Assembly: GCF_018130215.1 (NCBI RefSeq)
Contig: NZ_JAFCKQ010000060.1
Span: forward strand, 1-43,577
Source: Bradyrhizobium jicamae
GTDB taxonomy: Bacteria > Pseudomonadota > Alphaproteobacteria > Rhizobiales > Xanthobacteraceae
DNA: 43,577 bases
Reading direction: 5' to 3'
In this document: piece by piece, positions 1 through 7,400 of the stretch
How the letters are laid out: every line of letters begins with the position of its first letter
Position numbering within the stretch: position 1 is the stretch's first letter
The notes under the pieces: generated by a model
What the model was told of the DNA's origin: nothing
Seen by the model: only the letters and a program-made list of their open reading frames with translations
Databases searched by the model: none
Made by a program: the position numbers and the translations under genes

Positions 1-6
1 TTTGCG

Positions 7-258
7 ATGTTCCTGCAGAAAGGAATTAAGTGCCGGCGCCGCTTCGACCTTCCTGATGTTGGTCTTGCGGCAAGTGCGGCCTACCTGCCCCTCGGTGCCG
101 GCAACTTCGCGCTCGGTCTCGTTGTTGCGGTGGTGATGGCTGTCGCACTTGCCGGGTTCCTGATGGATCTGAGGAACGCGACCACATTGGTTCGCATCGT
201 TGCCATGGCCGGCCTGTTCCGGAGAATCTTCATGTTTGCGCTGACTTTCAGCGACTGA
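7..258 (+). CDS. Cytochrome c oxidase subunit IV-like protein, probably 5'-frameshifted
   Basis: The 3' two thirds reads like the small COX4/CyoD-type accessory subunit of haem-copper oxidases: a YLPLGAGN segment, a transmembrane helix (ALGLVVAVVMAVALAGF), FLMDLR, then a second hydrophobic segment ending FALTFSD. The first ~20 codons are Arg-rich and unlike the family. A better first helix (ending TFLMLVL) lies in the next frame up to about position 82, so a one-base loss probably separates the halves. No oxidase gene is in the window, though partners could lie upstream. It is either a decayed gene or the tail of a gene entering from outside. The family assignment is a judgement from pattern only. 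Confidence 0.45.
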   Translation: MFLQKGIKCRRRFDLPDVGLAASAAYLPLGAGNFALGLVVAVVMAVALAGFLMDLRNATTLVRIVAMAGLFRRIFMFALTFSD

Positions 259-274
259 CTGTCCCGAAGTTAAA

Positions 275-305
275 GACCCCAAGCTCAGGAGCCGAGCTTG
301 GGGTC
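275..305 (-). terminator. Hairpin terminator, probably for the minus-strand gene at 377-817
   Basis: A perfect 12-bp inverted repeat (GACCCCAAGCTC / GAGCTTGGGGTC) encloses a 7-nt loop. Read on the minus strand the stem is followed by TTTAACTT, a weak U-tract. It lies about 70 bp past the stop of the peptidoglycan-binding protein and just after the COX4-like frame, so it may act in both directions. Confidence 0.65.
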
Positions 306-376
306 CGCGGCGCTCTCCGGAGGAGAGAGGAGAATCGCGCCGGAGAGCTGCCTGTCAGTGGACAGGTCCAAGGCCG

Positions 377-817
377 TTACTTCTGGCCTTGCCGCTGCTG
401 GAGCCTGGATGCGTCCAGCCCGAGGTCGGCGACCGTCTGCTGATCAAGCTGCCCCGTCGCCTGGATTTGCTTGCTCTGCTGGAACTGCTTCACGGCGTTC
501 CGGGTTTCGTTGCCCCAGCGGCCGTCTGTCGGCCCGGCTTTGAAACCGTCCTTGTCGAGAGCCTGTTGTACCCGTCGCACCTCATGTCTCGACAGGCTCC
601 GCGGCGCGATCGGTTCGTTCCGCGCAGATTGCTGCTGGCCGTTTTGCTGCTGCTGATGCTGGTCCTGTGCATTCTGCTGGTTCTTCTGCTGGTCCTGCGC
701 GTTCTGCTGGCTCTGTTGCGTCTGCTGCCGCCCTTGCTGCTGATTGTTGGGTGCCGCGAATGCGGCCGGTGCGGCCAGCATTGACGTCGTAAGCAGGGCG
801 ATGGCTATTGTTCTCAT
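377..817 (-). CDS. Secreted peptidoglycan-binding domain protein with Gln/Asn-rich linker
   Basis: A 146-residue protein. Residues 1-22 form a Sec signal peptide (MRTIAIALLTTSMLAAPAAFA, likely cleavage after AFA). Residues 23-70 are a low-complexity Gln/Asn-rich linker. Residues ~72-138 form one peptidoglycan-binding type 1 domain (VRRVQQALDKDGFKAGPTDG, WGNETRNAVKQFQ, TGQLDQQTVADLGL). Such domains tether periplasmic proteins to murein; no catalytic domain is present. The start has AAGGA six bases upstream. Adjacent features are a large hairpin upstream (852-891) and a hairpin terminator downstream (275-305), so it is probably monocistronic. Confidence 0.85.
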   Translation of the reverse strand: MRTIAIALLTTSMLAAPAAFAAPNNQQQGRQQTQQSQQNAQDQQKNQQNAQDQHQQQQNGQQQSARNEPIAPRSLSRHEVRRVQQALDKDGFKAGPTDGRWGNETRNAVKQFQQSKQIQATGQLDQQTVADLGLDASRLQQRQGQK

Positions 818-851
818 GGTGCATCCTTGTTGTGAGTGGCGTTAGGGTCAA

Positions 852-891
852 CGCATGCTGAACCGCGCTGTTGCTGGAACAGCGGCATGCG
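852..891. repeat. Compound inverted repeat in the divergent promoter region
   Basis: Outer arms CGCATGC/GCATGCG (852-858, 885-891) enclose inner arms CGCTGTT/AACAGCG (866-872, 878-884) with a 5-nt loop and a one-sided 7-nt bulge. It lies 35-75 bp upstream of the minus-strand start at 817, in its likely promoter or 5' UTR. It could be an operator or a leader hairpin; the sequence does not decide. A second, simpler hairpin (GCTGCCGG/CCGGCAGC) is at 915-940. Confidence 0.5.
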
Positions 892-981
892 CAAGGTGAA
901 AATGTCGTAAGGTTGCTGCCGGGTGTGAATGGCCGGCAGCCGTTCCATGATCCGCCAGGGTCGCATCCGGAATAACCCGAA

Positions 982-1006
982 GGAACGAAGCCTCCGCTGT
1001 TCTGTT
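982..1006 (+). promoter_or_regulatory. Candidate EcfG (general stress response) promoter of csbD
   Basis: GGAAC at 982-986 is followed by TGTT at 1003-1006, a spacing close to the alphaproteobacterial EcfG pattern GGAAC-N16/17-CGTT (one mismatch in the -10). It lies 33 bp before the csbD start. CsbD-type genes are commonly controlled by this stress response in the group, which supports the call. Confidence 0.5.
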
Positions 1007-1038
1007 GGTCGGTCTCATCTTCATCAAGGGAGACGGCG

Positions 1039-1242
1039 ATGGACTGGAATCGTGTCGAAGGCAACTGGAAGCAGGTCAAGGGCAAGGTCAAGGAGCAATG
1101 GGGCAAGCTCACGGATGACGACCTCGACGTGATCAACGGCAAGCAGGAGCAGCTCGAAGGACGCCTGCAGCACCGCTACGGTTACGCGAAGGATCAGGCG
1201 ACCAAGGAAGTGAACGAATGGTACGGTCGCCAGAAGTGGTGA
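1039..1242 (+). CDS. CsbD family stress protein
   Basis: A 67-residue hydrophilic protein with the CsbD signature: MDWNRVEGNWKQVKGKVKEQ, WGKLTDDDLDVINGKQEQLE, then an amphipathic helical end with W at the C-terminus. CsbD proteins are small, abundant, general-stress-induced proteins of unknown biochemical role. The ATG has AAGGGAGA nine bases upstream. It is followed 60 bp later by the aldehyde oxidoreductase operon; no strong terminator is seen between them, so some read-through is possible. Confidence 0.93.
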   Translation: MDWNRVEGNWKQVKGKVKEQWGKLTDDDLDVINGKQEQLEGRLQHRYGYAKDQATKEVNEWYGRQKW

Positions 1243-1302
1243 TCACGGCGTACGTCCGTGAGCCGAGCACGCGGATGTTGTTCCCTGAAGCGGGAGACGC
1301 CT

Positions 1303-1947
1303 GTGCAAACGACATCCAGCACTGAACTGTCCCGTCGAGCGCTGTTGATCGCGGGCGCCGCGTCGCTGACGACAACGTCGGTTGCCGGCGCGCCCCCGCC
1401 TGCAACTGCCGAAACTCTCAAGCGGGGAGCACCTGCGATGTCGAAGGTATCCGTTACCGTCAATGGCGAGCTGCGCGAGCTCGAGCTCGATACCAGAACG
1501 ACGCTGCTCGATGCGCTGCGTGAGCATCTGCATCTGACGGGCACCAAGAAGGGCTGCGATCATGGCCAGTGCGGCGCCTGCACCGTCATCGTCGGCGGGC
1601 GCCGCATCAACTCCTGCCTGACGCTCGCCGTGATGCATCAGGGCGACGAGATCACCACGATCGAGGGGTTGGGTTCGCCGGGGCGACTGCATCCGATGCA
1701 GGCGGCGTTCGTCAAGCATGACGGCTACCAGTGCGGCTATTGCACGCCCGGGCAGATCTGCTCGGCCGTTGCGGTGCTCGACGAGGTCCGGGCCGGCATC
1801 CCGAGCCACGTGACCGATGATCTCAACGCCCCGGTGCGCTTGAGCAACGCCGAGCTTCGCGAACGCATGAGCGGCAACATCTGCCGCTGTGGCGCCTATT
1901 CCAACATCGCCGAGGCGATCGAGGAGGTCGCAGGGAGGAGCGCATGA
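1303..1947 (+). CDS. paoA: Aldehyde oxidoreductase, 2Fe-2S subunit (PaoA/YagT-like)
   Basis: Small iron-sulfur subunit of a periplasmic molybdenum aldehyde oxidoreductase. A GTG start at 1303 with GGGAG upstream gives 214 residues and places a twin-arginine signal (SRRALLIAG) at residues ~10-18; an in-frame GTG at 1258 is less likely. The plant-type [2Fe-2S] domain has Cys at about 85, 90, 93 and 105 (KKGCDHGQCGACTV). The second, all-helical domain has Cys at about 144, 147, 194 and 196 (GYQCGYCTPGQ, GNICRCGAY). The stop overlaps the next start by ATGA, so it is co-translated with the FAD subunit. Electrons run from the Mo site through these clusters to FAD. Confidence 0.9.
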   Translation: MQTTSSTELSRRALLIAGAASLTTTSVAGAPPPATAETLKRGAPAMSKVSVTVNGELRELELDTRTTLLDALREHLHLTGTKKGCDHGQCGACTVIVGGRRINSCLTLAVMHQGDEITTIEGLGSPGRLHPMQAAFVKHDGYQCGYCTPGQICSAVAVLDEVRAGIPSHVTDDLNAPVRLSNAELRERMSGNICRCGAYSNIAEAIEEVAGRSA

Positions 1948-2894
1948 GAACGTTCAGCTATGAGCGCGCAACGTCGCCGGGCGCAGCCGCCGCGGCCGCC
2001 GCGCAGACAGCAAACGCGAAATTCATCGCCGGCGGCACCAATCTGCTCGACCTGATGAAGCTGGAGATCGAGACGCCGGCGCATCTCGTCGACGTCAACG
2101 GTCTCGCGCTCGACCGGATCGAAGCGATGCCGGACGGCGGCCTGCGGGTCGGGGCGCTGGTTCGCAACACGGACCTGGCGGCAGACGGGCGCGTGCGCCG
2201 CGACTATGGCGTATTGTCGCGCGCGCTGCTGGCGGGCGCCTCCGGCCAATTGCGCAACAAGGCGACCACCGCGGGCAACCTGCTGCAGCGGACCCGCTGT
2301 CCGTATTTCTACGACACCAATCTGCCGTGCAACAAGCGCAAGCCCGGCAGCGGCTGCGGCGCAATCGGCGGCTTCAGCCGGCAGCACGCGGTGATCGGCG
2401 CCAGCGAAGCGTGCATCGCGACTCATCCGGGCGACATGGCGGTTGCGATGCGCGCGCTCGACGCTGTGGTGGAGACGGTGCGGCCCGACGGGGCCACGCG
2501 GACCATCCCGATCGCTGAACTGCATCGGCTGCCGGGTGAGCACCCCGATATCGAGACCTCGCTTGCACCGGGCGAGTTGATCACTGCCGTGGCGCTGCCC
2601 AAACCCGTCGGCGGCGTGCAGGCCTATCGCAAGGTTCGCGACCGCGCGTCCTATGCGTTCGCGCTGGTCTCGGTCGCCGCGATCGTGCAGCCCGACGGTT
2701 CGGGCCGTGTCGCGCTCGGCGGCGTCGCGCCAAAGCCATGGCGCGTCGAGGCGGCGGAAGCGGAATTGCCGCGTGGCGCCAAGGCCGTCACTGCACGCCT
2801 GCTCGCCGATGCAAGGCCGACGCGGGACAACGCATTCAAGCTGCCGCTCGCCGAACGAACGCTGTCGGCGGTGCTGCGCGAGGCAAGAGGTTAG
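1944..2894 (+). CDS. paoB: Aldehyde oxidoreductase, FAD subunit (PaoB/YagS-like)
   Basis: A 316-residue xanthine-dehydrogenase-type FAD-binding subunit. The first FAD-binding motif is FIAGGTNLLDLMKLE (residues ~27-41) and the second is around ATTAGNLLQRTRCP (~108-120). The C-terminal domain has YRKVRDRASYAFALVSVAA and GGVAPKPWR. Cys at about 119, 129, 138 and 157 are spaced like the additional [4Fe-4S] loop of E. coli PaoB and related flavoprotein subunits. It overlaps paoA by 4 bp and sits 3 bp before paoC. The assignment to PaoB rather than xanthine dehydrogenase rests on the separate-gene order, the Tat signal on PaoA and the extra Cys loop. Confidence 0.9.
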   Translation: MRTFSYERATSPGAAAAAAAQTANAKFIAGGTNLLDLMKLEIETPAHLVDVNGLALDRIEAMPDGGLRVGALVRNTDLAADGRVRRDYGVLSRALLAGASGQLRNKATTAGNLLQRTRCPYFYDTNLPCNKRKPGSGCGAIGGFSRQHAVIGASEACIATHPGDMAVAMRALDAVVETVRPDGATRTIPIAELHRLPGEHPDIETSLAPGELITAVALPKPVGGVQAYRKVRDRASYAFALVSVAAIVQPDGSGRVALGGVAPKPWRVEAAEAELPRGAKAVTARLLADARPTRDNAFKLPLAERTLSAVLREARG

Positions 2895-2897
2895 GGC

Positions 2898-5102
2898 ATG
2901 CGATTCGAACATCCCGCCACCTTCAATCCGATCGACCAGCTCAAGGTGGTCGGGCGGCCGACCAGCCGGATCGAGGGGCCGCTGAAGACGACCGGCACCG
3001 CACCCTATGCCTATGAACGGCACGAGTTCGTGGCGAACCAGGCCTATGGCTATGTGGTGGGGTCGGCAATCGGGAAGGGGCGGATCAACGCGATCGATCT
3101 CGCCGCAGCCAGGACGGCGCCGGGCGTGCTCGCCATTGTGACCGCCGAGAATGCCGGCAAGCTCGCAAAGGGCGAGCGCAACGCGGCGCCCCTGCTTGGC
3201 GGTCCCGACATTGCGCACTACCACCAGGCGGTCGCCGTGGTCGTCGCCGAGACCTTCGAGCAGGCGCGCGCCGCTGCCCAGCTGGTGCGGGTCGAATACG
3301 CGCCGGGCGATGGCCGGTTCGATCTTGCCCGGTCGAAGGATGCGGCCTTCACTCCCGATCCCAAGATCGGCGGTCCCGCCGACACTGCGATGGGCGACTT
3401 TGCGACGGCGTTTGCCGCGGCTCCGGTCCAGCTCGATGCCACCTATACCACTCCCGATCAGGGACACGCGATGATGGAGCCCCATGCCTCGGTCGCGGCG
3501 TGGGAAGGCGACAGGCTGATGGTCTGGACCTCCAACCAGATGATCGCCTGGGGCGCGACCGACTTGGCGAAGACGCTCGGCCTTCCGAAGGAGAACGTCC
3601 GGCTGATCTCGCCCTATATCGGCGGCGGCTTCGGCGGCAAGCTGTTCCTGCGCGCCGACGTGCTGCTCGCCGCGCTCGGGGCCCGTGCCGCAGGCCGCCC
3701 CGTCAAGGTGGCCCTGCAACGCCCGCTGATGTTCAACAACACCACGCATCGGCCGGCGACGATCCAGCGCATCCGGATCGGCGCCGACCGCGACGGCAGG
3801 ATCACCGCGATCGGCCATGAGAGCTGGTCCGGCAACGTGGCAGGCGGCGAGCCGGAGACCGCGGTCGACCAGACGCGGCTGCTCTATGCCGGTGCCAACC
3901 GGATGACGGCGATGCGGCTGGCGGAGCTCGACCTGCCCGAGGGCAACGCGATGCGCGCGCCGGGCGAGGCTTCCGGCATGATGGCGCTCGAAATCGCGAT
4001 CGACGAGCTCGCCGAGAAGCTCGGCATGGATCCGATCGAACTGCGCATCAGAAACGACACCCAGGTCGATCCCGAGCATCCGGAGCGGCCGTTCTCAAAG
4101 CGTCAACTCGTCGAATGCCTGCGCGAAGGCGCTGCGCGTTTCGGCTGGAGCCGGCGCAATCCGCAAGCCGGGCAGGTGCGCGACGGACGATCCCTGGTGG
4201 GCATCGGCGTTGCCGCCGCGTTCCGCAACAATCTCCTGACCAAATCCGCGGCGCGCGTGCACCTCGACCAGAACGGCAGGGTGACGGTCGAGACCGACAT
4301 GACCGATATCGGCACCGGTTCCTACACCATCATCGCGCAGACCGCGGCCGAGATGATGGGCGTGCCGCTGGACCGCGTCGTGGTCCGGCTCGGCGACTCC
4401 GATTTTCCGGTCTCATGCGGCTCGGGCGGACAGTGGGGCGGCAACAATTCCACGGCCGGTGTCTACGCCGCCTGCGTCAAGCTGCGTGAGGCCATCGCGC
4501 AGAAACTCGGCTTCAACTCTGCGGAAGCGGCATTCGAGAACGGCGTCGTTCGAATGGGCAACCGCAGCGTGCCGCTGGCACAGGCCGCCGGCAAGGGCGG
4601 GCTCGTGGCGGAGGACGCCATCGAATACGGAGACCTTGCCAAGACCTATCAGCAATCGACGTTCGGCGCGCATTTCGTCGAGGTCGGCGTCGACATCGAC
4701 ACTGCGGAGGTGCGCGTCCGGCGGATGCTGGCGGTATGTGCCGCGGGACGAATCCTGAATCCCACGGCAGCGCGCAGCCAGGTGATCGGCGCGATGACCA
4801 TGGGGGTCGGCGCGGCGCTGTTGGAGGATTTGATCGTCGACAGGCGTCATGGCTTGTTCCTCAATCACGATCTCGCCAGCTATGAAGTGCCTGTCCATGC
4901 CGACATCCCGCACCAGGACATGATCTTCCTCGACGAAACCGATCCGATCTCGTCGCCGATGAAGGCCAAGGGCGTCGCCGAACTCGGCATCTGCGGTGTC
5001 GCCGCGGCCGTCGCCAACGCGGTTTGCAACGCGACAGGAATCCGGGTTCGCGAGTATCCGATCACCATCGACAAATTGCTCGACAAACTGGAGGCCGCCT
5101 GA
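2898..5102 (+). CDS. paoC: Aldehyde oxidoreductase, molybdenum cofactor-binding subunit (PaoC/YagR-like)
   Basis: A 734-residue catalytic subunit, the usual PaoC length. The N-terminal domain has GPLKTTGTAPYAYE; the Moco-binding region has ISPYIGGGFGGKLFLRADVL, MRAPGEASGMMALE and CGSGGQWGGNNSTAGV. The C-terminal GVAELG carries the base Glu (about residue 695) needed for hydroxylation by this family. It has no signal peptide of its own and would be carried to the periplasm with PaoA. No XdhC/PaoD-like maturation gene follows, so the cofactor-insertion chaperone must be elsewhere. Substrates are probably aromatic or aliphatic aldehydes (detoxification), inferred from family only. Confidence 0.92.
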   Translation: MRFEHPATFNPIDQLKVVGRPTSRIEGPLKTTGTAPYAYERHEFVANQAYGYVVGSAIGKGRINAIDLAAARTAPGVLAIVTAENAGKLAKGERNAAPLLGGPDIAHYHQAVAVVVAETFEQARAAAQLVRVEYAPGDGRFDLARSKDAAFTPDPKIGGPADTAMGDFATAFAAAPVQLDATYTTPDQGHAMMEPHASVAAWEGDRLMVWTSNQMIAWGATDLAKTLGLPKENVRLISPYIGGGFGGKLFLRADVLLAALGARAAGRPVKVALQRPLMFNNTTHRPATIQRIRIGADRDGRITAIGHESWSGNVAGGEPETAVDQTRLLYAGANRMTAMRLAELDLPEGNAMRAPGEASGMMALEIAIDELAEKLGMDPIELRIRNDTQVDPEHPERPFSKRQLVECLREGAARFGWSRRNPQAGQVRDGRSLVGIGVAAAFRNNLLTKSAARVHLDQNGRVTVETDMTDIGTGSYTIIAQTAAEMMGVPLDRVVVRLGDSDFPVSCGSGGQWGGNNSTAGVYAACVKLREAIAQKLGFNSAEAAFENGVVRMGNRSVPLAQAAGKGGLVAEDAIEYGDLAKTYQQSTFGAHFVEVGVDIDTAEVRVRRMLAVCAAGRILNPTAARSQVIGAMTMGVGAALLEDLIVDRRHGLFLNHDLASYEVPVHADIPHQDMIFLDETDPISSPMKAKGVAELGICGVAAAVANAVCNATGIRVREYPITIDKLLDKLEAA

Positions 5103-5211
5103 GCAACGCCCGGCGGTCGCTCCTTGCGTCACGCCTTAGACCCGACGGAGAATCGACCGAGCTTGATTTCATGCCCAACGGTGACCTCGCGACGATCGCG
5201 CGAAGCGGGCA

Positions 5212-5247
5212 GGAAAAAAGGCCGCAAAGCATTGCGCGCTGCGGCCT
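5212..5247 (-). terminator. Intrinsic terminator (minus strand)
   Basis: On the minus strand AGGCCGCA, a 13-nt loop and TGCGGCCT are followed by a T-run (TTTTTCC), a typical rho-independent terminator. It lies about 190 bp past the minus-strand gene at 5433-5804, between convergent transcription units. The remaining 5103-5432 DNA shows no coding pattern. Confidence 0.75.
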
Positions 5248-5432
5248 GACCGGGAAAATTGTCTGTCAGTGCAATGTACGATACTTCCAGCCCCGGTAGG
5301 TCGAGGTTGCCGCAAGGCTTCCGATCAGTGGAGTCCGAATTGCTGTTCCTGCAAGCGGAACATTCTGCATGTGGCGGGGCGGATACAGTGCGGGGTGGCC
5401 ATTCGGGAAAAGCCGGCCGGAACGATCGTTTT

Positions 5433-5804
5433 TCATCCCTCCGACTTCAACCGTTCGAAGATCTCCTCGACGTCGGTGAGCGGAAGCGTCGCACCTGCCG
5501 GTACATGCTGGAGTAAGATCTGACGAGCGCGGAAGGCGATCTCGTCGCGGCGCAGGGTGTCGTGCTCGGAGTGATAAGCCTGCATGTCGGCAAGGAACTG
5601 CTGCGCGACTTCGGGCGGGATCTCGATCAGCTCCGGAAATCCGGAATCGTCCCCGCGGCGCACCAGAACGACGCTCTCAAGACGATTGTTGACGCGCCGA
5701 TTCAGGTCCGCGTCGTAAAGTGCATCCCTGCGGCGGCGACGAGCGACAAGTGCGACCCAGACGATGAGGACGATCGCGGCAGCGGCAAAGAACCACCAGT
5801 GCAT
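5433..5804 (-). CDS. Small membrane-anchored protein of unknown function
   Basis: A 123-residue protein not recognised as a named family. Residues 1-22 form one N-terminal transmembrane anchor (MHWWFFAAAAIVLIVWVALV) followed by a basic stop-transfer (RRRRR). The rest is soluble, charged and helical, predicted cytoplasmic: PELIEIPPEVAQQFLADMQA, DEIAFRARQILLQH, LTDVEEIFERLKSEG. The codon pattern is normal for the genome. GGAG lies nine bases before the ATG. Its terminator is at 5212-5247. Confidence 0.7.
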   Translation of the reverse strand: MHWWFFAAAAIVLIVWVALVARRRRRDALYDADLNRRVNNRLESVVLVRRGDDSGFPELIEIPPEVAQQFLADMQAYHSEHDTLRRDEIAFRARQILLQHVPAGATLPLTDVEEIFERLKSEG

Positions 5805-5879
5805 CGCTAGCGACTCCGTGATCAGGTCACTCGAGCCTATAAACAGAGGAAAACACCGGCGCGGGTATCCGCGGCACTA

Positions 5880-5928
5880 GAGCATGATCCGGAAAAATGT
5901 GTAGCGGTTTTCCGAAAAGATCATGCTC
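5880..5928. repeat. Palindromic dispersed repeat
   Basis: Arms GAGCATGATC (5880-5889) and GATCATGCTC (5919-5928) are perfect complements, with CCGGAAAA / TTTTCCG as an inner stem. This matches a palindromic intergenic repeat I recall as common in Bradyrhizobium and Rhodopseudomonas genomes. It probably forms a stable hairpin and may end transcription entering from either side. Confidence 0.75.
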
Positions 5929-5984
5929 AAACAAAAAGCTCAAGCGCGATGACGATTCAGCCTTGTCTCATCGTTAGCGGGCCG

Positions 5985-6250
5985 TCATGGCCGGTCGTCC
6001 AGCGTCCGGCCCATCGCCGGGTGCTTCCGATTTTTCACCTTGGCCTGATCTTTTGAGCGGCCGGATAGGGGCGGTGGCGGCGCTTGGAGCGAGGCCCTCG
6101 AATCCCGAGAATGTCAAACGCATGGAGCTCGACCTCGGCGTCGTGCTTGCGTGAGTGAGGCCGTTGAAGTCCGAGCGGCCATAAACGCGGAGCAGCACCG
6201 CCTCGCTGTCGAGTACGGACCGATGGCAGCGGTTTCGCAGCGCGGCCCGG
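5985..6250 (-). pseudogene. ATP-dependent DNA ligase domain (LigD-type) remnant, C-terminal half
   Basis: Read on the minus strand, frame-jumping recovers an ordered series of LigD-type ligase motifs: AALRNRCHRSVLDSEAVLL and GRSDFNGL in one frame; HSRKHDAEVELHAFDIL in the next; then, after a missing block, FEGLASKRRHRPYP; then VKNRKHPAMGRTLDDRP ending at a TGA. In intact enzymes about 60-70 residues lie between the FDIL and EGL(V/A)SKR motifs; here they are directly adjacent. The gene therefore carries at least two frameshifts and an internal deletion. The 111-codon open frame covering it (5974-6309) is not a real protein. Compare the second ligase remnant at 8669-9034. Confidence 0.7.
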
Positions 6251-6334
6251 TGATCAGCTGAAATCTTTTGCTCCAGTCGTGGCCGTTTCGGGTGCTGCGG
6301 CGCGCTCAAGACCGGAGAAAACCGGCAATGCAGT

Positions 6335-6481
6335 TCACTCGAAAACTTCGTACAAGAACACCACGCCTGCAGGATCGTTTTCTTCCAGCCAGGTCTCGGC
6401 CGCGTTCTCGGTCCCGAACACTCTGAGGTAATCCGTTTCTCCGCGGGTCTTGTCCACGTAGATCAGGACGGCCTTTGTCAG
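6335..6481 (-). CDS. Small conserved-looking ORF, apparent CTG start
   Basis: A 48-codon minus-strand frame reads LTKAVLIYVDKTRG, ETDYLRVFGTENAAETWLEE, NDPAGVVFLYEVFE and stop, a compact alternating strand/helix pattern that looks like real protein. The frame is closed upstream by TAA with no ATG, GTG or TTG. The only plausible start is CTG at 6481, preceded by GGAGCAGGAGAAG. It could be a functional gene with a rare CTG start, or a gene whose ATG has mutated. I do not recognise a named family. Confidence 0.4.
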   Translation of the reverse strand: MTKAVLIYVDKTRGETDYLRVFGTENAAETWLEENDPAGVVFLYEVFE

Positions 6482-6587
6482 CTTCTCCTGCTCCGTTAGG
6501 GTTGTGAGTTGAGGTTAATCCCGGACTGCAATTGCCTTGGTAAAACCGTGGCGTAGACTGGCGTTTTTCAAGCAGTCCGATTTCACA

Positions 6588-6836
6588 ATGGCATTTTCCT
6601 CAAGATGCGGCGGTCCGTACGATCGCGACGTTCTTGGTCGAACGGTCCTGATGGGCCTGACTTATGCGGAAACGAGGGAGTTTGAGCGCCTCGACGCGGA
6701 ACCGCCGGTGGACCAACATGGGCGGCTTTTAGACTGGGAGCTTGATGAGCGGTCGTTCCCGCCCAATCAGGCGCGGTGGTTGGAGTTGTACAGCAAGCAC
6801 CAAGGTGCTTGCGACATCCGACGCCGCTTGCCTTAG
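6588..6836 (+). CDS. Hypothetical protein
   Basis: An 82-residue soluble, acidic protein from the internal ATG at 6588 (an ATA/GTA-rich upstream extension to 6537 is less convincing). Central features are GPYDRDVLGRTVLMGLTYAE, TREFERLDAEPP and RWLELYSKHQ. No signal peptide or membrane segment. The GRTVLMGLT-AETREFE pattern suggests a conserved small protein of this genus, but I cannot name a function. A hairpin (AGCGGTTG/CAACCGCT, 6848-6873) lies right after the stop. Confidence 0.55.
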   Translation: MAFSSRCGGPYDRDVLGRTVLMGLTYAETREFERLDAEPPVDQHGRLLDWELDERSFPPNQARWLELYSKHQGACDIRRRLP

Positions 6837-6847
6837 ATGATCGGAAA

Positions 6848-6873
6848 AGCGGTTGTTGCAGTGTGCAACCGCT
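6848..6873. terminator. Hairpin after the 82-residue ORF
   Basis: Perfect 8-bp arms AGCGGTTG and CAACCGCT enclose a 10-nt loop. A T-tract (TTTTCC) follows only on the minus strand, so as an intrinsic terminator it fits minus-strand transcription better; on the plus strand it sits 12 bp past a stop codon. Confidence 0.45.
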
Positions 6874-6980
6874 ATCGGGGTAAGCGGACCTCATCGGTAG
6901 CCCGACCGCTTCCGACGCGGTTGGCAATGATCGGGATTGCGATGGGTCCGATCCCAGACGTTCCCCGGCCACTTTCCCCG

Positions 6981-7067
6981 AGTACCGGAGTCATACGGGG
7001 CACAAGACCCATTTGGGTCATGAACCTTGGCCCGGTTCGTGCACACTAATACCCATCAGGATTTTGC
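6981..7067 (+). repeat. Dispersed non-coding repeat A, copy 1
   Basis: GTACCGGAGTCATACGGGG then CATGAACCTTGGCCC (7019-7033), GTGC and CATCAGGATTTTGCC. Related copies are at 8400-8442 and 14870-14945. No reading frame is conserved between copies. Confidence 0.6.
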
Positions 7068-7091
7068 CGTTTCCTCCTGGGGCTAGCTAAC

Positions 7092-7127
7092 CGCCGTCCG
7101 CGATAGATTTAAGCGGACGGCGTTTTT
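7092..7127 (+). terminator. Strong intrinsic terminator
   Basis: Perfect 10-bp arms CGCCGTCCGC (7092-7101) and GCGGACGGCG (7113-7122) are followed by TTTTT. No protein gene ends directly upstream (nearest stop at 6836), so it ends either a long 3' UTR or a non-coding transcript from the repeat region 6840-7090. Confidence 0.8.
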
Positions 7128-7142
7128 GCGTGCCCAGACAGC

Positions 7143-7180
7143 GAAAGGCCCCGACGGGGGCTAGCGCGTCGAGGCCTTTC
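7143..7180 (+). terminator. Second hairpin, GAAAGGCC/GGCCTTTC type
   Basis: Arms GAAAGGCC-C-CGACG and CGTCG-A-GGCCTTTC form a long near-perfect stem 15 bp after the preceding terminator. It resembles a bidirectional terminator stem, with A/T at the base of each arm. Confidence 0.5.
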
Positions 7181-7400
7181 TACCGATGGTGTAATTATAC
7201 GTACAATTCGCAGTGTCCTAGTTTGTTCCAGAGTGTGTCCGAATTAGGACAGTTCCCCACTGATCCGCAGCCGACCTGTTTGATGTCAACGGCATGGCCT
7301 TTGCGGGTGAAGGTGGAACTGCGCGCGATCACGAACAGCGAAGTGAGACGCGGGAGCGCGGTTGTGAGCCCGCCTCTGCAATAGGGCTTTGGGCAGGCTC

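Noticed and set aside
1896..4079. 727-codon open frame antisense to paoB/paoC
   Set aside because: Shadow of high-GC coding sequence; Arg/His/Gly-rich with no domain pattern, while the plus strand holds a clear PaoABC operon.
5974..6309. 111-codon minus-strand ORF taken as one protein
   Set aside because: It crosses frames of a decayed ligase; only parts of it are in the ligase frame.
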